A DNA stretch of 64,000 nt. Source: Kocuria sp. (GTDB lineage: Bacteria > Actinomycetota > Actinomycetes > Actinomycetales > Micrococcaceae). The stretch spans positions 1-64,000 of the forward strand of contig NZ_JAUNTS010000005.1 in the NCBI RefSeq assembly GCF_030538595.1, given 5' to 3'. The notes beneath the pieces were generated by a model that was given only the letters and a program-made list of their open reading frames with translations, made no database searches and was not told the DNA's origin. Positions 1 to 8,044 of the stretch are shown one piece after another; position 1 is the first letter of the stretch, and every line of letters starts with the position of its first letter. The translations under genes were made by a program, and so were the position numbers.

Positions 1-19
1 CAAACTGCGCACGGCTTGC
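1..19. repeat. Partial copy of the 36-kb hairpin repeat
   Basis: The first 19 bases, CAAACTGCGCACGGCTTGC, are identical to part of the right arm of the perfect hairpin at 35974-36039. The matching left arm would lie outside the window, so this is probably the cut half of a second copy of the same dispersed hairpin. Bases 20-107 hold only the leader of the following TetR gene. Confidence 0.6.
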
Positions 20-107
20 ACCACGGGTCCCCCAATGTAAGGACCATCCGACCCCGGCTATCATCAGAAGGAACTTTTCCCCCACAACTTGCCCCCGAGG
101 AGACTGC

Positions 108-746
108 ATGCCCCAGTCCGCAACCACGCAGCAGGACGGGGATCACCGCGGTTCCGAACGGGTCCAGCGGCGCAGGGATCGCCGTCGCGCCCAGATCTTG
201 GCCCAGGCCACCCGGGTGTTGATTGCCCACGGGTATCAGGGCCTGCACTTGGAAGACGTGGCAGAGCGCGCCGACATTGCCAAGGCAACTCTGTACCACT
301 ACTACCCCAGCAAAGATGCCCTGGTGGCAGCAGCCCTGAACAACATTTTTGATCAGGTCATGGCGCGACTCCGCCATCGTTTGGAGACGACCACATCCAC
401 CTCCGCTCAGTCCTTATTGCGGGAACTCATTGCTGAACAGTTGTTGATCAGCACGGAGGCTGACACCCAGGATGTTGCCGTGTTCTTCTACCCCAGCACC
501 TGGCCCGCCACCTTTGAGGAGGACATTCGGGCCAAACGCCGGGAACATGATGCTTTGATCCGTGCGGTCGCCCAGCGCGGCATGGACAACGGGGAATTCA
601 CTTGCCCCGATCTTGCCGTGGCCATGCACTGCCTTCACGGCGTCCTCAACCAGGCACCCCTGTGGGTTCGCCCCACGTGGCCACACGATCAGCGGCAGAC
701 CGCACGTGACCAGGTGGCCAACAGCGCCATGCGGCTTTTCCTCTGA
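108..746 (+). CDS. TetR/AcrR family transcriptional regulator
   Basis: A 212-residue one-component repressor. The N-terminal helix-turn-helix lies at about residues 28-75 (RRRAQILAQATRVL ... DIAKATLYHYYPSKDAL), the usual TetR layout; the C-terminal two thirds is the variable ligand-binding domain, so the ligand cannot be read from sequence. The ATG start has a strong GAGGAG site at 97-102. It converges on the MHS transporter gene and shares a terminator hairpin with it, so the two are not one transcript, and whether it controls that transporter is open. The family assignment is firm; the regulon is unknown. Confidence 0.9.
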   Translation: MPQSATTQQDGDHRGSERVQRRRDRRRAQILAQATRVLIAHGYQGLHLEDVAERADIAKATLYHYYPSKDALVAAALNNIFDQVMARLRHRLETTTSTSAQSLLRELIAEQLLISTEADTQDVAVFFYPSTWPATFEEDIRAKRREHDALIRAVAQRGMDNGEFTCPDLAVAMHCLHGVLNQAPLWVRPTWPHDQRQTARDQVANSAMRLFL

Positions 747-760
747 AATACGCTCGAACG

Positions 761-800
761 ACGACGCCGGTCGGCACCCAAGGGGGCCGACCGGCGTCGT
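761..800. terminator. Bidirectional terminator hairpin
   Basis: A perfect 15-bp inverted repeat, ACGACGCCGGTCGGC (761-775) and its complement (786-800), with a 10-base loop. It lies between the convergent stop codons of the TetR gene and the MHS transporter gene and could serve both. T-tracts are weak, as is common in high-GC actinobacteria. Confidence 0.8.
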
Positions 801-818
801 TGTGGGGTCAGGTGACGC

Positions 819-2204
819 TCAGCGCGAGAGGGCGGTCATGTCCATCTTGTGCAGGGTTTCGTTGGCCTCGCGGGCACCCAGCAAATCACTCTTGCGCATG
901 AACAGCAGGCCCAGCAGTGAAACCGCAGCGGTGACGGCAAAGAACCAAGCCGGAGAGGACACGTTGCCGGTGTTGGCGATCAGCCAGGAGGCAATGAACG
1001 GAGCCGTACCGCCAAAGAGTGCCACCGGAATGTTGTACCCCAACGCAATGCCGGTGGAGCGGACCCGTGTTGGCAGCAATTCACTCATGATGGCGTATGG
1101 GACGCCGCAGTAGAGCCCGAATCCGATCGCCACGGCAATCAGCGGTAGCAACAGGCCTGCGGGGCTGGCGGTCGGTGCTGTGTAGAAGAACCAGACAACG
1201 GCGGCCGTGAAGTAGATGGTCACCCCGATCAGGAAAATACGCCGATCCCCCATCCGATCTGTGATCAGACCACCGACGGGCATCAGAGCAGCGCCGATAC
1301 CGCCAGCCACCAACACGTAGGTGAAGGTGATGCCGGGCTGCATCTCAAGGATGGTGGCCAAGTACGTGGTCATGTAGGTGAGGACCAGGTAGAAGCTGGA
1401 GGCCAACAGAGCGATCACGGATGCGGTCAACAACAGCTGGCGGGGGTAGCGCAGGACTTCGCGCAGCGGTGCTTTGGAGAGTTTGTTCTCCTTCTGCAGG
1501 GCCTTGAATTGCGGGCTGTCTTCCAACTTCAAGCGGATGAAAATGGCGACTGCACCCAGCGGACCCGCCAGTAGGAACGGAATACGCCAGCCCCAATCCG
1601 TCATGGTCTGCGCGCCCAGCGCCCACGTCATGCCGTTGCCCACCACGGCACCGATCAATAGCCCTGAAGCGGCAGTGGTCATCAGAAAACTGGTGGCCAA
1701 GCCGCGCGAACCCTTTTTGGCGTACTCGGCAATGAATGCGGTGATGGTCGAAACCTCGCCACCGGCAGAGAAGCCCTGGACCAGGCGCAGCAGCACCAAC
1801 AGTGCGGGGGCCGCCACACCAATGGCGTGGGCGGTTGGCAACATGCCGATCAACATGGTGGCACCGCACATCATGGTCAAGACGATCAGCAGCGTGGACC
1901 GCCTGCCAATCTTGTCCGCCAACGGGCCGAAGAACAGACCGCCCAGAGGGCGGATGAAGAAGCTCAGGGCAAACACCGCAAAGGCGCTGAGGATTCCCAC
2001 CAGAGGGTCCTCCGAGATGAAAAAGTTGGCCCCCACGTAGACAGCCAGGAAGCCGAAGATGCCGTAGTCATACCACTCGATCAGGTGGCCAACGGTGGCT
2101 CCAATGAATGCTCGACGGCGCTGTTGCGGCGAGACCTCGATCATGACGGACGGCGCTTCAGCCTCGGCAGTACGGGCGGACTCAACGGGATGGCTCACAG
2201 GCAC
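819..2204 (-). CDS. MHS-family MFS transporter (metabolite:H+ symporter)
   Basis: A 461-residue inner-membrane symporter with about 12 hydrophobic segments. The start of the membrane part (RRAFIGATVGHLIEWYDYGIFG) and the loop 2-3 motif (PLADKIGRRSTLL) are hallmarks of the metabolite:H+ symporter branch of the major facilitator superfamily, whose members import organic acids such as alpha-ketoglutarate, citrate or shikimate, or betaine/proline. The substrate cannot be assigned. The GTG start at 2204 has an AGGAGCAA site just upstream and was kept because the 30-residue hydrophilic N-terminus fits the family. It is transcribed alone. Confidence 0.88.
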   Translation of the reverse strand: MPVSHPVESARTAEAEAPSVMIEVSPQQRRRAFIGATVGHLIEWYDYGIFGFLAVYVGANFFISEDPLVGILSAFAVFALSFFIRPLGGLFFGPLADKIGRRSTLLIVLTMMCGATMLIGMLPTAHAIGVAAPALLVLLRLVQGFSAGGEVSTITAFIAEYAKKGSRGLATSFLMTTAASGLLIGAVVGNGMTWALGAQTMTDWGWRIPFLLAGPLGAVAIFIRLKLEDSPQFKALQKENKLSKAPLREVLRYPRQLLLTASVIALLASSFYLVLTYMTTYLATILEMQPGITFTYVLVAGGIGAALMPVGGLITDRMGDRRIFLIGVTIYFTAAVVWFFYTAPTASPAGLLLPLIAVAIGFGLYCGVPYAIMSELLPTRVRSTGIALGYNIPVALFGGTAPFIASWLIANTGNVSSPAWFFAVTAAVSLLGLLFMRKSDLLGAREANETLHKMDMTALSR

Positions 2205-2562
2205 TTGCTCCTACCGTGTGTGGGGATTCCAGCTGAATGCGCGGGCCTGCTCACCTGCGACAGCTGGAACGTTGAGCCTTACGGTAAGACCATTCGGGTG
2301 TGATTTCAATCACTTGGTCGAAAAATCGACTCATCGGTCGAAGATTTCAGGATGCTGTGCCCCCGAACCGCCGACTCCCCATCTGGCTGCAGAATCCGCC
2401 TCCAGGACGTGGGGCGTCGGCGCAAACCGGGGAGCTCGACAGCCAGATGGGAAGTGGATTCATCCTGCGGGACCTGATGGTCCGCTTGCCTCGCTCACGT
2501 TTCCGGATGATCAGTGGAAACCGGTCCGCTTTGATCACCGAAACGCATGCTTGACGTGTTCG
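2205..2562. other. Intergenic region holding a repeat element
   Basis: A 358-base gap between the amine oxidase and MHS transporter genes, both read leftward. I see no coding frame with a ribosome site. Its main content is the palindromic repeat at 2374-2455; the remainder should contain the transporter promoter, but I cannot place -35/-10 boxes with confidence. Confidence 0.5.
2374..2455. repeat. Dispersed palindromic repeat, copy A
   Basis: Ends are a 16-bp inverted repeat with one mismatch (ACTCCCCATCTGGCTG at 2374-2389; CAGCCAGATGGGAAGT at 2440-2455) around a 50-base centre. Read on the minus strand it aligns along most of its length with the element at about 52144-52228 (shared CTGTCGAG.TCCCCG, TGCGCC and GCAGCCAGATGGG blocks). 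A related element lies at 7125-7233. No transposase is nearby; it resembles a small non-autonomous or REP-like repeat. Confidence 0.6.
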
Positions 2563-3900
2563 TCAACGCCCCAGCAGTACTTGTCTGGCCGCGTGGAGAC
2601 CGCTGTTCCAGGCACCGTGCACCGTGCCCACATGTGACTCAGCAAGTGCCTCCCCCGCAAAATAGATTCGCCCCTCCACGGGGGAGCGCAACACGGCCCG
2701 GTCTGCCTGATCTCCGTTGCTGCCGACATAGGAATATGACCCCTTCACGGATGGGTCCAAGGACCACCCGGTGGTCACCCAGTCAATGGGCTCCGGAACA
2801 TGAGGGCCGTACATTTCCCGTAGGGCGACCATGGCATCGGCTCGAACTGTCTGCGGGTCTGCCGATTCGTATTCGCGTGCCACATCACCCCCGTTGAAGC
2901 CAATCAGGAGGTTTTGGTTTTGATGGCGCGGACGAAACCAACTGACCCATCGGACAGGATCTGTCCCCACCAGGTTGTGCCAATCTGCCTGGGGTTCCCA
3001 GAATGGTTCCTCGAACAGAAACGCCGTTTTGCTCAGACACCCCATGGGAATCTTTGATGCAGCCTGGAGATGGTCATCAACAAAGTCGTCAAACTCCATG
3101 GCTCCCGAGGCCAACACGGCTGGCGGGACAGTCACAACCACGGCGTCAGCTTCAAAGACACCGGCGGATGACCCCACCGCTACCCCACGGTCAGTGGCAC
3201 GCACGGTTGTCACCTGTGTGTTGAGCAGGATTCGGAGGTCGGCCATCACCGGTGCGAAAACACCCATGTATCCGTCTGGGAACGTGACATCACCACCATC
3301 CAACTCTCCGTCAGAATCTGCCCAGCTCGCCGAGATTTCACGGGGGCTGGCTCCGTAGTTCAGATCGAACAGGTTGGTCATCTGAACCCGTAGGTCATGT
3401 GCTTCAGCTGCGGTGAGTGGCCGTTCTGACAGATAGTTGTCAACGGCACTCTGGACCGAAACCTGAGGATCGTCCACCTCGGCAAGGGCTGCCCAGATGA
3501 TGTCATCCCAGCTGGAGGGGGTTGCGCCCGGACCGGCTACGGGACCACGCTCGGTCTCCCCCTGGGTTAGCACCGTCGCAACTCCGGCATCTTTGGCCAG
3601 CCTTGTGATGGGATTTCCGTCAATGCCATGAATCCACGATGCACCCACATCGAGAGCCAACCCGTTCCACATCACAGTATGCACTCGGCCCCCGGCTCGA
3701 TGCCTTGCCTCCAACAGCGTGACCTCAACACCGGATTCTTGAAGTAAAGAAGCTGCTGCCAGTCCAGCAGCGCCGGCGCCAACAACAATGACGCTGGCGG
3801 GTGTACTGCGCGATGATCCCGTGCTAACCATAGTGGCTCCCAAACCTGCTGTTCCAAGGATGAGCGAACGTCGTGTGAGTACGTGGGGACGTCCACCCAT
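2563..3900 (-). CDS. Flavin-containing amine oxidase, Tat-exported
   Basis: A 445-residue FAD-dependent amine oxidase of the monoamine/polyamine oxidase family, which oxidises an amine to an aldehyde with release of ammonia and peroxide. The N-terminus has a twin-arginine signal (LTRRSLILG, arginines 10-11) followed by a short hydrophobic stretch, so it is likely exported folded with its cofactor. The dinucleotide-binding motif VVGAGAAGLAAASLL (about residues 39-53) with LLEARHRAGGRV follows, and the C-terminal FAD motif IYFAGEAL...GTVHGAWNSG is complete. The ATG start has AGGAGCGAGG upstream. The amine substrate is not predictable. It is transcribed alone. Confidence 0.9.
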   Translation of the reverse strand: MGGRPHVLTRRSLILGTAGLGATMVSTGSSRSTPASVIVVGAGAAGLAAASLLQESGVEVTLLEARHRAGGRVHTVMWNGLALDVGASWIHGIDGNPITRLAKDAGVATVLTQGETERGPVAGPGATPSSWDDIIWAALAEVDDPQVSVQSAVDNYLSERPLTAAEAHDLRVQMTNLFDLNYGASPREISASWADSDGELDGGDVTFPDGYMGVFAPVMADLRILLNTQVTTVRATDRGVAVGSSAGVFEADAVVVTVPPAVLASGAMEFDDFVDDHLQAASKIPMGCLSKTAFLFEEPFWEPQADWHNLVGTDPVRWVSWFRPRHQNQNLLIGFNGGDVAREYESADPQTVRADAMVALREMYGPHVPEPIDWVTTGWSLDPSVKGSYSYVGSNGDQADRAVLRSPVEGRIYFAGEALAESHVGTVHGAWNSGLHAARQVLLGR

Positions 3901-3983
3901 GCCTCGCTCCTGCCGCTACCCGCTAACACTTAACCGCTGACCTGCGGATCGAGAGCTCAAATGTATCGCGGCGGATACGAAAA

Positions 3984-4019
3984 AGGTCAGCCTCCGCGAG
4001 CATTCGCGGAGGCTGACCT
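3984..4019 (-). terminator. Terminator of tRNA-Ala
   Basis: A perfect 16-bp stem (3984-3999 with 4004-4019) and GCAT loop, followed on the minus strand by five T residues. It begins two bases after the encoded CCA end of the tRNA, so it is the intrinsic terminator of the tRNA transcript. Confidence 0.9.
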
Positions 4020-4021
4020 GG

Positions 4022-4097
4022 TGGTGGAGCTGAGGGGACTCGAACCCCTGACCCTTTGCATGCCATGCAAATGCGCTACCAGCTGCGCCACAGCCCC
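4022..4097 (-). tRNA. tRNA-Ala (GGC anticodon)
   Basis: On the minus strand the cloverleaf starts GGGGCTG and closes with CAGCTCC plus A73, and CCA is encoded (4022-4024). The anticodon loop ATGGCAT on a TTTGC/GCAAA stem gives anticodon GGC, alanine. The T arm AGGGGTTCGAGTCCCCT is canonical. A promoter-like pair, TTGATA (4135-4140) and TAGAGT (4114-4119), precedes it with a short 15-base spacer. Confidence 0.95.
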
Positions 4098-4322
4098 ATG
4101 TGTTGACCCGGAAACTCTACCATGCTGATGGGTGTATCAACGGTGGTTGGAACATGTCCCGTTGGTTCGATGTTCGTTCCCTGTTCGGACAACGCTGTAG
4201 AGCCTAGGTCAGATTGATTCAAACCCGCAAATCCACCGCACGCGATCCCTGCGTGCGCCGCTTCCTGTGGTGCACATCTTGCTGTGGATCACATCGAACA
4301 CACAGAACTCCACGTACACCGG

Positions 4323-5942
4323 TCAGATCACGGTGGACTGCAACGTGTGCCTGTACTTGCCCCGGAAGAGGCGTCTGGTGGCGGGGTCCAGGAACCAGAG
4401 GTAGGCGCCGTATGCAATGGCGATCACAGCGGCAATGGTCCGCCCGGAACTGAGATCAATGTCCAGGTAGGGGAATACGTCGATTTGATCGGAGACCGCG
4501 TAGATCATGAAGAACGCGGTCAGGAAGAACAGCACGTCAACCTGCCAATCGGATCGGATTCCGGTCACGGCAAACAGCGGAATCAGCCACACCACGTACC
4601 AGGCTTGAATCATGGGTGCAAAAACCACAATGGCAGCAAAAGCCAAGGTCAAACGGCGAATGATCCGCTCATCCCGCCCCACGAACATCATGTAGAGAAT
4701 CACCGGCACGGCCAAAAGCTGGCCGATGCTGTGGACCAGATCCATGGCTGTGCCCCCGTTGCCACCCACCAAGCCCACCAACACGCTGGCCAGCACCCCC
4801 AGCATGCCTACTGGGGCATACCAGATGAACACGGAGCCGGGGGTGGACATGGCAGAGACCCAACCGAACCCGAAATCTGAGACCAGACCCATCACCGCCA
4901 TGATCGCCACAGACCACAGCAGCGTCAGGAACCAAATCAGGAACTTACGCGGCCAGGAGGCACCCTTGCCTGCCCACAACAAACCGATGAACGGCAGAAA
5001 CACCAACGTGATGGGTTTGATGGCCACGGACATGGTCACCAGAAAGGCCCCCAGCAAACCGCCACGCCAGTCCCGCCAGGTGGCAGCCGCCAGCACACCT
5101 CCCAACGCCAGGGCAATCATGATGGCGTCATTGTGGGCGGCCAGGATGAAGTTGACCAGGAACAACGGGTTTGCAATGGACAACCACAGTGCTCGGGTGG
5201 GGTTGATCCCGTGCATCCGCGCCAATTTGGGCACCATCCATGCCATGGCAATCACGGAGATCACACACAAAGCGCGGAACAGCAGAACCGACTGGTCCGG
5301 CTGGGCATCCGTGATGGCCACTACGCCCTGTTCCATCCACAAAAACAGCGGACCGTACGGGGGTGGGGATTCACTCCACAGTTGGTCAGCACCCAGTTGA
5401 AAAAAGTTCTCAATGTAGGAAACGCCGTACTCATACGGGTTGAGCCCGGACTGCATGACCCGGCCCTGCCCAATGTAGGAGTAGATGTCGCGGCTGAACA
5501 TGGGAATGGCGACCATCATGGGCAGGGACCACGCAATCATGGCCGCGTTGATCCACTTCCGTGTATCCGGGCCCCAGTGGTTGAGTTTCTGTCCCAACCG
5601 CAGCCACTCACGGACCAGCAGCATCCCGCCCAGGGCCACCAAGATGATGGACACGATGGCACCTGGCGTGGTGAAACGCAGCGCAATCACCACGGGGTTT
5701 TGCCTGATCTCAGAAACCGCCGCCAGCCATCCCACACCCAGGGAACCCACAAAGAGAAAAATCGAGCCGATGGTTCCGGCAATCACAGTTCGCAACGGAG
5801 AACGCCGCAGCCGATCCTGAGAGATGACCCCGGGCTGCGTCGTCGTCGTGCTGCCCGTGCGCTCAGCCGCGGCAGCGCCCTCCCCCGTTGTGGAGTGGCC
5901 ATTCGCGCTGGACGGGCTGGGGTTGGAATTGGCTGCTGACAC
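4323..5942 (-). CDS. Polyprenol-phosphomannose-dependent alpha-1,6-mannosyltransferase (MptB-like, GT-C)
   Basis: A multi-spanning GT-C glycosyltransferase resembling the actinobacterial MptA/MptB family, which extends the alpha-1,6 mannan core of lipomannan/lipoarabinomannan at the outer face of the membrane using polyprenol-phosphate-mannose. Around 12 hydrophobic segments follow a Ser/Thr-rich, disordered N-terminus. The first outer loop carries the acidic GT-C signature FSRDIYSYIGQGRVM and LNPYEYG, and SPPPYGPLF and AAHNDAIM are typical of this family. I placed the start at GTG 5942, preceded by AGAGGGG; an upstream GTG at 5990 lacks a ribosome site. Mannosylation of a membrane lipoglycan is inferred from family membership. 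Confidence 0.82.
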   Translation of the reverse strand: MSAANSNPSPSSANGHSTTGEGAAAAERTGSTTTTQPGVISQDRLRRSPLRTVIAGTIGSIFLFVGSLGVGWLAAVSEIRQNPVVIALRFTTPGAIVSIILVALGGMLLVREWLRLGQKLNHWGPDTRKWINAAMIAWSLPMMVAIPMFSRDIYSYIGQGRVMQSGLNPYEYGVSYIENFFQLGADQLWSESPPPYGPLFLWMEQGVVAITDAQPDQSVLLFRALCVISVIAMAWMVPKLARMHGINPTRALWLSIANPLFLVNFILAAHNDAIMIALALGGVLAAATWRDWRGGLLGAFLVTMSVAIKPITLVFLPFIGLLWAGKGASWPRKFLIWFLTLLWSVAIMAVMGLVSDFGFGWVSAMSTPGSVFIWYAPVGMLGVLASVLVGLVGGNGGTAMDLVHSIGQLLAVPVILYMMFVGRDERIIRRLTLAFAAIVVFAPMIQAWYVVWLIPLFAVTGIRSDWQVDVLFFLTAFFMIYAVSDQIDVFPYLDIDLSSGRTIAAVIAIAYGAYLWFLDPATRRLFRGKYRHTLQSTVI

Positions 5943-6145
5943 AGGTCCCCTCTGGTGTGGGCTGAGGAATGCGGGATACCTGACAACCACTGAATGAACC
6001 GCGTGTGCCCAACACAGTGAGGGGAGGATGCCCGCGGTCCAAGGCCGTGAATCTGCGGTCGATCGTGGGCCATCCTACCGGGGGCCATGCGGCGTAACCC
6101 GGGCGCCATGCGCATGACCGTGGCATTACAGGTGCAGTCGGGGGC

Positions 6146-6151
6146 TATAAA
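6146..6151 (+). promoter_or_regulatory. -10 box of orn, suggesting a leaderless mRNA
   Basis: TATAAA ends ten bases before the GTG start of orn at 6161. Transcription from this box would begin at or within a few bases of the start codon, and no Shine-Dalgarno sequence is present. The -35 region is unclear. Confidence 0.5.
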
Positions 6152-6160
6152 GTGGTGTGA

Positions 6161-6829
6161 GTGGCTATTTCCAATGAACGAATCGTGTGGATCGACTGCG
6201 AGATGACTGGGCTCTCCCTGGAGGATGACGCCCTCATTGAAGTTGCCGTTCTGGTGACTGACGATCAGCTCAACGTGCTCGGCGACGGTGTGGACGTGGT
6301 GATCAAACCCACGGATGAAGCGTTGACGCAGATGAACGATTTTGTCCGCAACATGCACACGTCCTCGGGTCTCCTGGAGGAACTACCCCAGGGCACCACC
6401 ATGGAACAGGCGCAGCAAGCGGTCCTGGATTACGTTCGCCAGTGGGTTCCAGAACCCGGCAAAGCACCGCTGGCCGGCAACTCCGTGGGCACTGATCGTA
6501 CGTTCCTGGTCCGGGACATGCCGGAACTGATTGAGCACCTGCACTATCGCGTCATAGATGTCTCCACCATCAAAGAACTGTCCCGCCGTTGGTACCCCCG
6601 CGCGTATTTCCAGTCCCCACCCAAGACCGGCAACCACCGTGCCCTGGGTGACATTCAAGATTCCATTGACGAGCTGCGCTACTACCGCGGTGCGGTTTTT
6701 GTTGCCGATCCTGGACCGTCCTCGGACAAAGCCCGGGACGTTGCGGCCAGCATTGAAGCCTCCCGCACCGGCAGCGACTCACACACCGCCACCCCCAACG
6801 ACGACGCCCCGCGAACCAACCTCAGCTGA
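6161..6829 (+). CDS. orn: Oligoribonuclease
   Basis: A 3'-5' exoribonuclease that degrades 2-5-nucleotide RNAs, the last step of mRNA decay, and also pGpG from cyclic-di-GMP turnover. The DEDDh motifs are visible: IVWIDCEMTGL (first D and E, residues 8-18), the central NSVGTDRTFL block and NHRALGDIQDSIDELRYYR with the catalytic His and last Asp. The catalytic part fills about 185 residues; a 35-residue polar tail follows, making 222 in all, slightly longer than the usual 180-200. The GTG start sits directly behind a TATAAA box, so translation may be leaderless. It is followed by the tRNA-His gene. Confidence 0.96.
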   Translation: MAISNERIVWIDCEMTGLSLEDDALIEVAVLVTDDQLNVLGDGVDVVIKPTDEALTQMNDFVRNMHTSSGLLEELPQGTTMEQAQQAVLDYVRQWVPEPGKAPLAGNSVGTDRTFLVRDMPELIEHLHYRVIDVSTIKELSRRWYPRAYFQSPPKTGNHRALGDIQDSIDELRYYRGAVFVADPGPSSDKARDVAASIEASRTGSDSHTATPNDDAPRTNLS

Positions 6830-6929
6830 GCACCTCACACGCGGCACGCAGTCCATCACAAATGGGTTATAGTGGTCCGCGTTGCTTTCGCGGCTGGAGG
6901 ATGTTCCGCTGTCCGTGAAGTGCATCTTG

Positions 6930-7005
6930 GTGGGCGTAGCTCAGTCGGCAGAGCGCCTGGTTGTGGTCCAGGAGGTCGCGGGTTCAACCCCCGTCGCTCA
7001 CCCCA
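6930..7005 (+). tRNA. tRNA-His (GTG anticodon)
   Basis: The cloverleaf has acceptor GTGGGCG pairing with CGCTCAC, anticodon loop TTGTGGT on a CCTGG/CCAGG stem (anticodon GTG, histidine), and T arm GCGGGTTCAACCCCCGT. CCA is encoded at 7003-7005, and the base before position 1 is G, matching the extra G-1 of histidine tRNAs. A TATAGT box lies at 6868-6873. Confidence 0.95.
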
Positions 7006-7012
7006 TCACTTT

Positions 7013-7055
7013 GTGAGGCCAGCTTTCCCGTACGCAGCGGGAAAGCTGGCCTCAC
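7013..7055 (+). terminator. Terminator of tRNA-His
   Basis: A perfect 18-bp stem (7013-7030 with 7038-7055), seven-base loop, then GTTTTCTT. It starts eight bases after the tRNA 3' end and is a strong intrinsic terminator. Confidence 0.92.
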
Positions 7056-7124
7056 GTTTTCTTCTGTGCCGGCTGAAAACTCACACTCGGCTGGAGGCTC
7101 GGGCTCACGGACACTCGGGGCGCC

Positions 7125-7233
7125 GTCGACTTCCCCCTGTGCGGTCGACTTCCCCGGAAAGCGCCGAGCTCCCACCTTGTAGGGCCCAAAAATGCAGCCG
7201 GGTGGGAAGTCAACGCCCGGGTGGGAAGTCAAC
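7125..7233. repeat. Dispersed palindromic repeat, copy B (doubled ends)
   Basis: Two copies of GTCGACTTCCCC (7125-7136, 7144-7155) face two copies of GGGAAGTCAAC (7204-7214, 7223-7233). Both pairs have the same 19-base offset, so the element is symmetric with a duplicated arm on each side. The centre contains GAGCTCCCACC and ATGCAGCCGGGTGGGAAGTC, resembling copies A (2374) and C (52144). The right end is 29 bases before the GTG of the next gene, so it may also influence its expression. Confidence 0.6.
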
Positions 7234-7262
7234 CGCATTCCTGACCCGCGTAAGGTGGTTCC

Positions 7263-7997
7263 GTGAACACCCCTGAACACCCAGCGAGCGGCGGAACCGC
7301 CGAACACCAGCCCTCCCCGCGCGGTCACACTTCCGGAACCTCCTGGGATTCACTGATCCGTAACGGCGCCCTACTCCTGGTGCTGCTGGTCATGGTGTGG
7401 CTGGTGTTCAACGTTGATCTACCCACCGCTGCTCAGATGGAAGACCGGATAGATGATTTCGGTTGGCTGGCCTGGTTGGTGTTCATTGGCGTTTACGCCG
7501 TCGTAGCGCTGACTCCCATCCCGGTCACGGTCATGGCGGTCACCGGCGGCCTGCTTTTTGGCGTGGGCTTGGGCAGCGGCCTGTCCGTGATCGGAGTGCT
7601 GCTGGGCTCGTGGGGTGGGTATTGGATCGCACGGGCGTTGGGCACTGATCTGGTGCGCAAGCTCCTGGGCTCGCACGGGCAGAGGGTGGAAAGTTATCTG
7701 GATGGAGCAGGTTTTGAAGCCGTTGCAACCCTGCGGCTGATGCCCGGTATCCCGTACTGGCCGGTCAATTACGGCAGCGGGGCATTTGGCATTGACCAGC
7801 GCACATTTCTGTCTGCCAGCGTGGTCTCCGTGGTGCCTGGGCAGATCTCACTGGTGGCGTTGGGCGCCGTCGTTGCCAATCCCACCTGGTACAACATGAC
7901 CGCCGTGGGCGTGGGATGGGCTGCGGTGATCACCATGACCGTGGTGGCATCCCGGCGCTGGAAGCGCGCCACCCGCGAAAACCGCAGCCATGGCTGA
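7263..7997 (+). CDS. TVP38/TMEM64-family (VTT/DedA-like) membrane protein
   Basis: A 244-residue integral membrane protein. A 32-residue polar N-terminus precedes a first hydrophobic segment (about residues 33-52). The VTT/SNARE-associated core follows: LTPIPVTVMAVTGGLLFGVGLG, then GSWGGYWIARALG, then LMPGIPYWPVNYGSGAFGI, the re-entrant and glycine/proline-rich pattern of TVP38/DedA proteins. Characterised family members act as phospholipid or undecaprenyl-phosphate scramblases/flippases, but the substrate here is unknown. The GTG start was chosen because no later start precedes the hydrophobic region. The gene stands alone just downstream of repeat copy B. Confidence 0.8.
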   Translation: MNTPEHPASGGTAEHQPSPRGHTSGTSWDSLIRNGALLLVLLVMVWLVFNVDLPTAAQMEDRIDDFGWLAWLVFIGVYAVVALTPIPVTVMAVTGGLLFGVGLGSGLSVIGVLLGSWGGYWIARALGTDLVRKLLGSHGQRVESYLDGAGFEAVATLRLMPGIPYWPVNYGSGAFGIDQRTFLSASVVSVVPGQISLVALGAVVANPTWYNMTAVGVGWAAVITMTVVASRRWKRATRENRSHG

Positions 7998-8044
7998 CAC
8001 TCCACTGCACCCCACAACGACGACGCCCCTCCCCCGGCCCACGC

